Part shown: one piece after another, positions 16,407 through 24,779 of the stretch
Layout: every line of letters begins with the position of its first letter
Position numbering within the stretch: position 1 is the stretch's first letter
Assembly: GCA_041389725.1 (NCBI GenBank)
Contig: JAWKRG010000017.1
Location: 62,001-126,000, forward strand
Origin: Polyangiaceae bacterium
Lineage (GTDB): Bacteria; Myxococcota_A; Polyangia; Polyangiales; Polyangiaceae
Direction of reading: 5' to 3'
DNA length: 64,000 bases
Position numbers and translations under genes: made by a program
Notes under the pieces: model-generated
Databases searched by the model: none
Seen by the model: the letters and a program-made list of their open reading frames with translations, nothing else
Told to the model about the DNA's origin: nothing

Positions 16407-17622
16407 AGCCGCGACTCCCGCCCTTCGCGTCGTGCAGAACGACGAATCCGCGGAGCTGCTGCGGCAGATCATCGACGTCTGCCAGAGTGCAGCCCAAGGT
16501 GAGCTCGAGCCCCGCATCCTCGGGGTAGCCGAGTCCCCAGGCCAGCTGGCCGAGCTTGCTCGTTCCGTCAACCACCTGCTCGACATGACGGATGCGTTCG
16601 TGCGCGAGGCCGGTGCATCGCTGGAGGCCGTTGCCAAGGACCAGTTCCATCGCAAGGTGGTGGCGCGCGGGATGCGTGGCAGCTTCCGGCGTGCAGCGGA
16701 GCTCATCAACCACGCCAACGATCGCATGAAGCACCGCAGTGCGGAGCTTGCCGCGGTGAAGGAGCGTCAGCTCTTCATGGCTGCGCAGTTCGAAGAGCGA
16801 GTCATGACCGTGGCCGAGTCCGTCGCCGCGGCTTCGACGGAGCTGCAGGCTTCGGCCGGCACTCTGTCGTCCAACGCTGCCGAGTCGCGACGCCAGGCCG
16901 AGGAGACGGTCAGCGCTGCCGGCAACACGACCCGCAACGTGCAGGCGATGGCCAAGGCGACGGATGGGCTGAGTGCCTCGATCAGCGAGATCGCTCGCCA
17001 GGCCCAGCATGCCAGCGAGGTCTCGAGATCCGCCGTGGACGACGCCAGTCGTGCCAACGCCGTGGTGGAGAGCTTGTCGGTGGCTGCCCAGCAGATCGGC
17101 AAGGTCTCGAAGCTCATCAGTGACGTGGCTAGTCAGACGAACCTCTTGGCGCTCAATGCAACCATCGAGGCTGCCCGAGCGGGCGAAGCGGGGCGCGGCT
17201 TTTCCGTCGTGGCCTCGGAGGTGAAGAAGTTGGCAGCGCAGACCGCGGGTGCGACCGGGGAAATCGAGCAACAAGTCTCGGAGATCCGCAAGGCCAGCGA
17301 TCGCGCGATCGACTCGCTGCGCGGCATTGGGGACACCATCGGCCAAGTCAACGGCGCGGCAGAAGCAATCGCGCGAGCCGTGCACGAACAAGAAACTGCC
17401 ACGCGCGGGATTGCCGGCAACGTGGACCGAGCGGCCGCGGATACCCAGAGCATGGCAGGCAATGTCGGCGTCATTGCCCAGGCGGCGGAGTACACCGGCG
17501 ACGCCGCAAAAGAACTGACCGACGCGGCTGAGTCTCTCTCTCGCCATTCCGAGTTGCTACGCAAGGAAGTGCACGTGTTCTTGACGGAGTTCCGCGGCTC
17601 CCGCACGTCCGCCCAAGCCTGA
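16381..17622 (+). CDS. soluble methyl-accepting chemotaxis protein
   Basis: A 413-residue chemoreceptor with no transmembrane segment. Residues about 25-120 form a helical HAMP-like region, and 140-400 form the signalling coiled coil with the conserved hairpin around TIEAARAGEAGRGF (261-274), which binds CheA and CheW. ATG at 16381 overlaps the PAS gene by 26 bp. With the PAS protein it covers the parts of E. coli Aer, minus the membrane anchor, so it likely relays redox or oxygen signals to a chemosensory (perhaps gliding) pathway. No che genes are nearby. Confidence 0.93.
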   Translation: MTSSYLPSEAATPALRVVQNDESAELLRQIIDVCQSAAQGELEPRILGVAESPGQLAELARSVNHLLDMTDAFVREAGASLEAVAKDQFHRKVVARGMRGSFRRAAELINHANDRMKHRSAELAAVKERQLFMAAQFEERVMTVAESVAAASTELQASAGTLSSNAAESRRQAEETVSAAGNTTRNVQAMAKATDGLSASISEIARQAQHASEVSRSAVDDASRANAVVESLSVAAQQIGKVSKLISDVASQTNLLALNATIEAARAGEAGRGFSVVASEVKKLAAQTAGATGEIEQQVSEIRKASDRAIDSLRGIGDTIGQVNGAAEAIARAVHEQETATRGIAGNVDRAAADTQSMAGNVGVIAQAAEYTGDAAKELTDAAESLSRHSELLRKEVHVFLTEFRGSRTSAQA

Positions 17623-17747
17623 GGGGCCGCAGCGCGCGTCGACGCACGGCCGGAGTTCGACCGTGGCCCGTTCGTGTTCCCCGCGGCCCGTTCGTGCCCC
17701 GCGACCGACGTCGTTGGACCCGAGCCGCGATCCGAGTAAGACGAGGC

Positions 17748-18020
17748 ATGGATCTCCGGGTCTTTGCGACGGTGTTTGGTACGGTGTTTCTGGCTGAGCT
17801 GGGAGACAAGACGCAGCTTGCTACGCTGCTCTTCGCCGCCGATGGCAAGGTCGGCAAGTGGACGGTGTTCTTCGCCTCGGCGCTGGCACTGGTCGCGACC
17901 TCTGCGATCGGCGTGTTGGTGGGCGCAACCCTATCGACCCACGTCAATCCGAAGCTCCTCAACTGGGTCGCTGGGATTGGTTTCGTGGGGATTGGGATTT
18001 GGACCTTGGTCCGCGCTTGA
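17748..18020 (+). CDS. TMEM165/GDT1 family (UPF0016) membrane protein, single repeat
   Basis: A 90-residue protein with three hydrophobic segments and the family signature ELGDKTQ near residue 15. GDT1 proteins move Mn2+ or Ca2+ in exchange for protons. Full-length members have two such signatures; this has one, so it probably pairs with itself, as other small bacterial members do. The ATG at 17748 follows ACGAGG. The last 12 residues fall in a duplicated stretch. Confidence 0.85.
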   Translation: MDLRVFATVFGTVFLAELGDKTQLATLLFAADGKVGKWTVFFASALALVATSAIGVLVGATLSTHVNPKLLNWVAGIGFVGIGIWTLVRA

Positions 18021-18067
18021 CGCCCGACACGGGGATTGGGATCTGGACCTTGGTCCGCGCTTGACGC
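17987..18067 (+). repeat. 3'-end duplication of the GDT1-type gene (2 copies, 44-bp period)
   Basis: A 37-base stretch starting GGGGATTGGGAT and ending GCGCTTGACGC, which encodes the last residues and stop of the transporter (17987-18023), recurs at 18031-18067 with one mismatch. Because 44 is not a multiple of three, the second copy lies in another frame relative to the gene. Confidence 0.92.
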
Positions 18068-18156
18068 GCCCTTCAGCCCGCGTCGCTGCCCGTTTCGCTG
18101 CCGGCCGCCGAGCATGACGAGCCTGTCCGATCCCGAGTCGGAGTATCTTCACGCCG

Positions 18157-19863
18157 ATGCCCACGTACGTTGGTCTCGCCTGCACGGTCCACGACCCGGC
18201 GCTCGCCGTGGTCGACGCCGCGGGTGAGGTCGTGTTTGCGGAGGGCACGGAACGCCGCAGCCAGAACAAGCGCGCCCACCAGCGCCCGCCGGACGACGCA
18301 ATCGAGATTGGCCGAGTGCTGGACCGCTACGTCGACCTCGATGACGAGATCGTGTTGGCGACGAGTTGGGAGCAGCGGCGCTGGAAGAGCGTGGCGGCGC
18401 GCGCCGCCTACCTGGCAGCCGAGCCACGCATCTCCCCCTTGCTGCGTCCCGTGATGGTGGGCCAGACGAATGCCTTCGACTTGGTGGGGCTCAATTTGCG
18501 CTACCGCTTGCACGAGCGCCGTCCCTCGACAGCAGGGCCCGAGATGCGCGGTTTCGATCATCACTGGACCCACGCGGCGACGGCGTGCTTCTCCAGCCCC
18601 TACGACGAGGCGTTGTGCGCTGTGATCGATGCCAATGGCGAGCGCTCGAGCACCGCCTTCTTCGAGTATCGGCGCGGCCACTTGCGTCGCTTGGATCCCG
18701 AGCCGAGACGGAGCTTTCGGCGCAACGGCAGCCTGGGCGCGTTCTACGCTGGCTTGTGCTTCGCGTGCGGCTTCGACCCCGTCGCTGGCGAAGAGTGGAA
18801 GGTAATGGGACTCGCACCCTACGGTGAGCGCGACCCGCGGCGCTACCGCGAGTTTCGCGAGTGGTTCCAGGTCGATGGGCTCACCCTCGGCGCGGACAAC
18901 TTCGCGTTGTTGGCCGCTTTCGACGCGATGCGCCGCCGCCCGCCCCCGGATGCGATGGAGCTGAAGGATCTGGCGCGCACCGGGCAAGAGGTTTTCGAAG
19001 ACGTGGCGTCCGAGTTGCTGTGCAACCTCGCCGCTCGAGGAGCGAGTCGCAACCTGGTGCTCGCGGGTGGCTGTGCGCTGAACTCGTCTTTCAATGGCAA
19101 GATCCTGAATCGAACTCCCTTCGAGTCGCTCCACGTGTTCGCCGCTCCCGCCGACGATGGCAACGCCATCGGTGCTGCGTTACTTGCGTTTCAGCAGGAC
19201 CATCCCACGTGGCAGCCTCCGGCGCGCGTGATGTCTCCCTATCTTGGGTCGCAGATCGACTCGGATGCCTTGAGCCGACTGCAGAAGCTGGGTGGACTGA
19301 CGCACGCCCTGCCACCCGGCGACAGCGCGATGCGATACGCCGCGCAGCTCTTGGCAGACGGCAAGATCGTGGCGGTGATGCAGGGTCGGGCCGAGTTCGG
19401 TCCGCGCGCCTTGGGCCATCGCTCCATTCTCGCCGACCCCCGCTCTGCCAGCGTGAAGGATCGGCTCAATGCGGAAGTGAAGTTTCGCGAGCGCTTTCGC
19501 CCCTTCGCGCCGAGCATCCTGGCGGACCACGTCGACGAGTGGTTCGAGTCGGCGCAGCCCTCTCCGTACATGGAGCGCACCCTGCGCTTTCGCGCAGAAC
19601 GCAGGGAACAGGTGCCTGGCGTCGTGCACGTTGACGGAACCGGACGGCTCCAGACGGTGTCGGCCGAGTTGTCGCCCAGTTTCCATCAGCTGATCTCGCG
19701 CTTTCACGAGTTGACGGGAGTTCCCCTGGTGCTCAACACCAGCTTCAACGTGATGGGCAAACCCATCGTGCACTCGGTGGAAGATGCCGTTGCCGTGTTC
19801 TTCACCTCCGGTATCGATGCCCTGGTGATCGAGGACCGCGTGTTCGAGAAGCATGGCCGCTGA
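18157..19863 (+). CDS. O-carbamoyltransferase (NodU/CmcH/TobZ family)
   Basis: A 568-residue enzyme that moves a carbamoyl group from carbamoyl phosphate, through a carbamoyl-adenylate, to a hydroxyl of a metabolite or sugar. Residues about 1-350 carry the ASKHA-like part with the metal-binding HHWTHA motif and LAGGCALNSS; about 375-568 carry the YrdC-like part with GRAEFGPRALGHRSIL and VLNTSFN. The ATG is at 18157. The amidase start overlaps its last 11 bases. Family members decorate antibiotics and nodulation factors; no biosynthetic cluster is visible here, so the acceptor is unknown. Confidence 0.92.
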   Translation: MPTYVGLACTVHDPALAVVDAAGEVVFAEGTERRSQNKRAHQRPPDDAIEIGRVLDRYVDLDDEIVLATSWEQRRWKSVAARAAYLAAEPRISPLLRPVMVGQTNAFDLVGLNLRYRLHERRPSTAGPEMRGFDHHWTHAATACFSSPYDEALCAVIDANGERSSTAFFEYRRGHLRRLDPEPRRSFRRNGSLGAFYAGLCFACGFDPVAGEEWKVMGLAPYGERDPRRYREFREWFQVDGLTLGADNFALLAAFDAMRRRPPPDAMELKDLARTGQEVFEDVASELLCNLAARGASRNLVLAGGCALNSSFNGKILNRTPFESLHVFAAPADDGNAIGAALLAFQQDHPTWQPPARVMSPYLGSQIDSDALSRLQKLGGLTHALPPGDSAMRYAAQLLADGKIVAVMQGRAEFGPRALGHRSILADPRSASVKDRLNAEVKFRERFRPFAPSILADHVDEWFESAQPSPYMERTLRFRAERREQVPGVVHVDGTGRLQTVSAELSPSFHQLISRFHELTGVPLVLNTSFNVMGKPIVHSVEDAVAVFFTSGIDALVIEDRVFEKHGR

Positions 19864-21169
19864 CCGCGACAGAGCCGAGCCAGCCGCGCGGATCGGCTAC
19901 GGCCCGGAGCCCTGGCCAGACTTGGAACACGCGCTGCACCGGCTCGCCCTGCACGACGACAAGCTTGGTGCCGTGTGCCTGCGCCTGGACGATGCCGCTC
20001 GGCGAGAGCGTACTCGCGGCAGGACGCGCGCGCCCTTGGCGGGCGTCCCCTTTGGCCTCAAAGACGTGTGGGACGCGCGGGACTCTTTCACGACGGCTGG
20101 CAACCTGCGTCACGTGCGGCGCCGCGCGGGGTCGGACAGTCTCATCCTGCGCGCGCTGCGCGACGCGGGGGCCGTGTGCGTCGGTCGCACCAACGTATCG
20201 GATCTGGCCGCGACTCCGGAGTGCGCGAACTTGCTGTACGGCGTGACCCGTAACCCCCACGATTTGACGCGCACTTCTGGTGGGTCGAGTGGCGGTGCCG
20301 CCGCGGCGGTTGCCTCGGGCATGTGCGCCTTCGACTGGGGATCGGACTTCGGCGGCAGCATTCGGCTGCCCGCCGCGTTCTGCGGAGTGGTTGGACTGCG
20401 ACTCCCCAGTCGGACCTTTGCAGTGACGGGGCACTTCCCTTTCGTGCCTCCGGAGTTGGGCCTGCACGGACAAGGCCCCTTGGCACGTACCGTCGCCGGC
20501 GTGCGCACGGTCGTCGATGCCGTCCGAGCGCGTCTGGAGTTCCGTCGTGCTTCCCCGCGCGACTTCGTAGGAGTCGTGGTGCTCGGGCCGGACGCCTTCG
20601 CCGCAGGCGAGTGGCCCGACGCAGCGTCGGACATCTCGCTGGCGCTTCAGGACGCAGGGGTGAGCGTGCGAGTCGGCGCGACGCCAGCTCCTCGCGACAT
20701 CCATCACGCATTCGCAGCACTGCTGTCGAACCACTGGCGTCGGTTCTTTGGTGCTTTCGTGGGCGAGTCCGCGCTAGCCGGCATCTGCCCAGGCTTGGGC
20801 AGGGCGCGGCTGCACCCGCATACGCAGCGCATCGTGGCGGAGCTGGCCATCGCGGATCGCACGCGCTATCGCGACCTCGCGAGCACTTGGCGTCGGGTCG
20901 AAGCGATTCGCGCAGCGTGTGAGGCGTTGTTCGACGCGGGGTTGCTCATCGCGACGCCTACGACCACGGTCCCCGCGCCGCGACTGGGCCACGCGCACGC
21001 CAAGCGAGAACTCGGCGTGTTCGCCAAGCTCGGGAACCTATTGGACGCCGTGGCCCTGGCAGTGCCCTTTGGCACCTTCGCTTCGGGAATGCCGCGAAGC
21101 CTGCAGCTGCTCGGGCCTCCGGGCTCTCTCGACGCTGTGTTGGCCCTGGGCGAACGCCTGGCGCCCTGA
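19853..21169 (+). CDS. amidase-signature family hydrolase
   Basis: A 438-residue amidase-signature enzyme. The Ser-Ser-Lys triad is visible: Lys70 in PFGLKDVW, the SGGSSGG loop at 142-148, and nucleophile Ser169 in DFGGSIRLPA. Such enzymes cleave amides or carbamates (allophanate, malonamide and others). It overlaps the carbamoyltransferase gene by 11 bp, so the two are translationally coupled and may act on one compound. The C-terminal half is more divergent. Confidence 0.9.
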   Translation: MAADRDRAEPAARIGYGPEPWPDLEHALHRLALHDDKLGAVCLRLDDAARRERTRGRTRAPLAGVPFGLKDVWDARDSFTTAGNLRHVRRRAGSDSLILRALRDAGAVCVGRTNVSDLAATPECANLLYGVTRNPHDLTRTSGGSSGGAAAAVASGMCAFDWGSDFGGSIRLPAAFCGVVGLRLPSRTFAVTGHFPFVPPELGLHGQGPLARTVAGVRTVVDAVRARLEFRRASPRDFVGVVVLGPDAFAAGEWPDAASDISLALQDAGVSVRVGATPAPRDIHHAFAALLSNHWRRFFGAFVGESALAGICPGLGRARLHPHTQRIVAELAIADRTRYRDLASTWRRVEAIRAACEALFDAGLLIATPTTTVPAPRLGHAHAKRELGVFAKLGNLLDAVALAVPFGTFASGMPRSLQLLGPPGSLDAVLALGERLAP

Positions 21170-21231
21170 GCGCGCGCGAAAGCTGCGGGGGTTGCGCGCG
21201 CGGGTGGCGCGGGGGTTTGCACGCGCGGGGT

Positions 21232-21331
21232 GCGGGCGTCGACTGAGTCGCGAAGCAGATCAGTCCTGGACGACGGGCATCGACTGGTCGAGTTGCGAAA
21301 CGGTTCAGTCCTGGACGGCAGGCATCGCTTG
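21232..21331 (-). repeat. 3'-end duplication of the CPBP protease gene (2-3 copies, 45-bp period)
   Basis: The last codons and stop of the protease, read on the minus strand from 21305 (TCAGTCCTGGACGGCAGGCA on plus), recur at 21260 as TCAGTCCTGGACGACGGGCA. Flanking pieces (TCGACTGAGTCGCGAAGC and TCGACTGGTCGAGTTGCGAA) show the unit is about 45 bp. It lies in the convergent gap after the amidase. Confidence 0.85.
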
Positions 21332-22180
21332 CGCGGGCTCATTGGGCTGCGTCACGCGCACCTTCCAGAGCAACACCGTGCCCGCGCTGGCCAGCACGGC
21401 CCCGGCCAACAAGGGACCCACCTCGATCTCGTGCTCGCTCATGGCGGGCCCGTAGCGGACCAGCAGCAGCACCGCAGCGTTGTAGACGCCGTGAGTGATC
21501 ATGCTGACGCCGAGAGAGTCGCTGCTCAGTCGCGCGTACGCAAAGCCCGCACCCAGCAGAACAGTACCGGCCGCTTGGGTGGGCTCCAGATGAAAAAGCC
21601 CGAATAGCAGGCTGGGCACCGCGATGGCGACGACCAGGTTGGAGCGGAAGCCCGCCGTCATCAGCCCGCGGAACATCAGCTCTTCCACGATCGCTGGGAC
21701 GATCGCCAGGGCGAACAGCAGCAGCACCAACTCGGCATCCGAAGCGCCCCGGGCAGCCGCACTCACGACTTTGCTTGAGGTGACGTCGTTCTGCACGACG
21801 CGATGTACCAGCTCGCCAACCGTTTCCGCCCAGGGTGCGATGCCAAACACCAGTAGCAGGGCGCCTAGAACCGCTGTGGGTCGGACAGGCCGTGCACCAA
21901 GCTTCTCCCGTGGGACACGCAACCACCACCACCAGACCAGCACTGCAACCAGTGCGGATGCTTCGTTCACCAGTGTGCCCAAGGCAATCCACGTGGGATC
22001 GTTGAGCAAGGGCGAGCGCTGCGGGTCTGACAGCAACGCGTGGGCACTGGGCGCCCCGTGGACGGCTGCCACCACTTGGCCAAAGGCGAGGCTCGCTGGC
22101 AACAGCACCAGGAGAGCCGTGAGCCATAGCAGGATGGCATGAGCTGGCTTCACCGCTCGCTGTTGCTGGACCCTGGGCAC
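21305..22180 (-). CDS. CPBP (CAAX/Abi) family intramembrane metalloprotease
   Basis: A 291-residue polytopic protein with about seven or eight hydrophobic segments. Active-site motifs of the CPBP family are present: EELMFRG (E166, E167, R171), FHLEP (H197), and a later His in ITHGVYN (about residue 229). Relatives include eukaryotic Rce1 and bacterial proteins linked to bacteriocin immunity. The substrate is unknown. The start is a GTG at 22180, with another GTG at 22153 that would trim nine residues. Confidence 0.88.
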   Translation of the reverse strand: MPRVQQQRAVKPAHAILLWLTALLVLLPASLAFGQVVAAVHGAPSAHALLSDPQRSPLLNDPTWIALGTLVNEASALVAVLVWWWWLRVPREKLGARPVRPTAVLGALLLVFGIAPWAETVGELVHRVVQNDVTSSKVVSAAARGASDAELVLLLFALAIVPAIVEELMFRGLMTAGFRSNLVVAIAVPSLLFGLFHLEPTQAAGTVLLGAGFAYARLSSDSLGVSMITHGVYNAAVLLLVRYGPAMSEHEIEVGPLLAGAVLASAGTVLLWKVRVTQPNEPAQAMPAVQD

Positions 22181-22250
22181 GAACCTCGATATTCCAGCCT
22201 AGCCTGCGGCGCCCAACTGGAACAGGCCGGCTCTCGCAGGGCCCCCGGGC

Positions 22251-22269
22251 CGGGTGCAGTTTGCACCCG
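22251..22269. promoter_or_regulatory. perfect hairpin/palindrome in a divergent intergenic region
   Basis: CGGGTGCA-GTT-TGCACCCG has perfect 8-base arms and a 3-base loop. It lies 70 bp upstream of the protease start and 160 bp upstream of the next lipoprotein start. It could be an operator or an RNA hairpin; no T run follows on either strand. Confidence 0.4.
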
Positions 22270-22430
22270 AGGTTGCCCAATCCCTCCTTGCGCCGCGGAA
22301 TCACGCGGAAGGCGCACGGGTGGCCTAGGGGCAGGGGATCCGACGACGCTGGGCGCGTTTGGCACCAGACCGGGGGAATCGCGGCTTTTGTGCCGAATGA
22401 AATGGCCTGCGCTATCGTCCACCGGAAAAC

Positions 22431-23228
22431 ATGAAAGCACTTGGATTTCTGGGTTTGGCCCTTGGCCTTGGCTTCGTCGGCTGCAGCAGCGAAAAGAGCG
22501 GCACTCCCGCGGTGGATCCCTATCGCTCCGAGGAGTCCTTCTGCGGCGAGTGGGCGAAGGCGGCCTGCAACAAGACGGTCGTGGACAAGTGCTCGGGCGG
22601 TGGTGACGACACGGAAGCCTGCGTGCAGAAGCAGTCGAGCTTCTGCCTGGCGGCTTTGCCGGCGAACTACGCGTCCAAGAACGCCAAGGCTTGTGTCGAA
22701 GCAGTGAAGAAGGCCTACTCGGACGCCAAGCTCACCGCCGAAGAGCTGCAGCTGGTCCGTACCTTCGCTGAACCCTGCGACGAGTTGAGCCAGGGCCCCA
22801 AAGCAGAACACGACACGTGCACCCGGAGCTCTGACTGCGACACCGTGGCGGGATTTCGCTGCATCATCCGTCCCGGGGACGCCGAAGGTAGTTGTGAGAC
22901 TCCCGTCATCGCATCCGGCGGAGATCCCTGCGCCGACGCGAACGTGACCTGCGCCGAGACGCACTACTGCGATGGTTCCAACTGCCTGACCAAGGCCGCC
23001 GAGGGCAAGGCGTGCGACGCCAGCGTCCCCTGTGCTCCGGGGCTGCGCTGTGCGGACATGTCTGGCACTTTCACCTGCGTCTCGAAGGCCGGGACTGGCG
23101 CCACCTGCGCAACCGACGACGACTGCACCAGCGGGGTGTGTGCCAAAGGCTCCGGCGCCAGCGAAGGAAAGTGCGTCGAGACCCTGGATCTGGGCGTGAC
23201 CGTCAGCGTTTGCGACGATCTGTCGTGA
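22431..23228 (+). CDS. Cys-rich lipoprotein
   Basis: A 265-residue predicted lipoprotein with signal peptide ending FVGC (residue 18). About 20 Cys are spread over the mature protein in short spacings (CTRSSDCD, CIIRPG, CAETHYCDG, CAPGLRCAD, CATDDDCTSGVC), resembling the Dickkopf/EB-type modules common in myxobacterial surface lipoproteins. Disulphides suggest a periplasmic-side or surface location. No enzyme motif is visible. Confidence 0.85.
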   Translation: MKALGFLGLALGLGFVGCSSEKSGTPAVDPYRSEESFCGEWAKAACNKTVVDKCSGGGDDTEACVQKQSSFCLAALPANYASKNAKACVEAVKKAYSDAKLTAEELQLVRTFAEPCDELSQGPKAEHDTCTRSSDCDTVAGFRCIIRPGDAEGSCETPVIASGGDPCADANVTCAETHYCDGSNCLTKAAEGKACDASVPCAPGLRCADMSGTFTCVSKAGTGATCATDDDCTSGVCAKGSGASEGKCVETLDLGVTVSVCDDLS

Positions 23229-23281
23229 GCCTGACGACGCAGGGTTGACCCAGGCCCCGCGCGGGCGTTTCAATCCCCGCC

Positions 23282-24049
23282 ATGCGGCGAGGATTACTGG
23301 GCGTTTTCTGCGTTTCTGTCGCGGGGCTGGTGGCGACGGGTTGTGACGACAGTCCGCCACCCAAGAATCCCTTCGACCCGCCTGCGTCGGCCACCAAGGC
23401 GCCGCCTCCCGTCACCGAAGTGCCCAAGCCGAAAGGGCCCCCGGAGCTGAGTATCGACGATCTGGGACCGAAGGTCGGCTTCACTCGCGTCCTGCTCGAC
23501 AAGCCCGAAGGCCGTGAGAAGCTGGCCCGAGAGCTCGACGACACCAAGGAGCACTTCGACGGCAAAGAAGCGACGTTGTCTGTCGTTCGCAAGGCCAAGC
23601 TCGCGCACGTCGTTGCGATGGTGTCAGGGCTCGAGAAGGTCGGGGTGACGAAGATCATCATCAAGACCGAGACCCGCAAGGAGTACCCAGCCGAGCTGAC
23701 CTTCACTCCCCAAGGAAAGCTGAAGGATCTGGCGCCCTGCACAGTGGTCGGGATGGTGCTCGACGATCGTGGCACCGCTGTGTGGAAGATCGCTGGCGGC
23801 ACCGCGAGCAAGCGCGCGAAGGGTTTCGCTGGGCCGGACCTGACGATGACTGGTGAGACCATCGAGCGCTATGCCAAGGCCTGCAAGAACTCCACGACCT
23901 TCCTCGTGTCGGCCGCGGAAGGCATCGAGTGGGGCCTGGCCTACGATTTGGCGGCTTCCACCAAGAAGCTGGAGGGTGCGAGCTTCGATACCTACGCACT
24001 ACTGCGCGAGACGCCGATCGCGGGTCGAAAAGTCGACCTCGGCGGCTGA
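23282..24049 (+). CDS. hypothetical lipoprotein with possible ExbD-like domain
   Basis: A 255-residue predicted lipoprotein (lipobox LVATGC, residue 21). A Pro-rich linker (about 25-60) is followed by a globular region. The stretch KLAHVVAMVSGLEKVGVTKIII (split here only for description) has the pattern of the periplasmic domain of ExbD/TolR, but the usual N-terminal transmembrane helix is replaced by a lipid anchor, so this is only a weak resemblance. Unknown function. Confidence 0.8.
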   Translation: MRRGLLGVFCVSVAGLVATGCDDSPPPKNPFDPPASATKAPPPVTEVPKPKGPPELSIDDLGPKVGFTRVLLDKPEGREKLARELDDTKEHFDGKEATLSVVRKAKLAHVVAMVSGLEKVGVTKIIIKTETRKEYPAELTFTPQGKLKDLAPCTVVGMVLDDRGTAVWKIAGGTASKRAKGFAGPDLTMTGETIERYAKACKNSTTFLVSAAEGIEWGLAYDLAASTKKLEGASFDTYALLRETPIAGRKVDLGG

Positions 24050-24081
24050 CGACTCCGTCGCGTCGCGTTATATTGGTTGCC

Positions 24082-24684
24082 GTGAAATTCCGCACACTGC
24101 TCCTGGGCCACCACGACGATCACCAGAAGGCGCGCCTCGGCGAGGCGTTGGACAAGATGGATCCGCAGAGCCGCTTGTGGACGGCGATGAGCATCACGTC
24201 CGAAGAGCTGCAAGCGCTGTGGGACATCTTCGAAGGGGACTCGGCAGACGCGAGTCACTTCGTGCCCTCGGGCACGGATGCGTTGAAAGAGGTCATCCAT
24301 CACGGCAAGAACAGCCTGCCGGCGTTCAACTTCTTTCAGAAGCGCTTCTGCCTGGCTGACGACGACTCTGGGGACCTGTGGGGCTACAACCACGGCGACA
24401 CTGCGTGGGCTATCGGACCCGGGTACTACGTCGCGCACGGCACCGAGGGCGAGGACGGACCGCCGAGCGACTACGTGATCGACTACACGCGCCTGCCCAA
24501 GAAGAAGCCGGACACCTGGCCTGAAATCCGACCCAATGAGGCGAAGCTAGGTAGGTTCGTGTATGCAGGAATGAAGGACTACATGCGCAAGGTGAGCGAA
24601 CACGTTTCGATTGGCCGCGCCTACAAGGGTGGAAAGCCGATGAATGCGTGGTTCCTGCTTTGTCGCGAGGACCCCGCGGACTAG
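24082..24684 (+). CDS. hypothetical protein
   Basis: A 200-residue soluble protein without signal peptide, family unknown. I place the start at the GTG at 24082 (VKFRTLLLGHHDD); the frame upstream overlaps the preceding gene. It is rich in aromatic and acidic residues, with WDIFEGD, NFFQKRFC and GPGYYVAHGTE. The compact C-terminal part has a basic KKKPDTWPEIRPNE turn. It lies 32 bp after the lipoprotein gene and may share its transcript. Confidence 0.8.
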   Translation: MKFRTLLLGHHDDHQKARLGEALDKMDPQSRLWTAMSITSEELQALWDIFEGDSADASHFVPSGTDALKEVIHHGKNSLPAFNFFQKRFCLADDDSGDLWGYNHGDTAWAIGPGYYVAHGTEGEDGPPSDYVIDYTRLPKKKPDTWPEIRPNEAKLGRFVYAGMKDYMRKVSEHVSIGRAYKGGKPMNAWFLLCREDPAD

Positions 24685-24779
24685 CGATTCGCCAATGGGG
24701 CTGAACCCCTGACCCGGTAAATCTCCCGAGTTGGAGCGAAACTGCGCAGAAGGGGGTGATTCGGGCTATCGTGAGGTCA

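Noticed and set aside
21339..23360. Long minus-strand frame of 673 codons
   Set aside because: It runs antisense through two well-supported plus-strand lipoprotein genes and through the CPBP gene in the wrong frame; only a GC-driven shadow.
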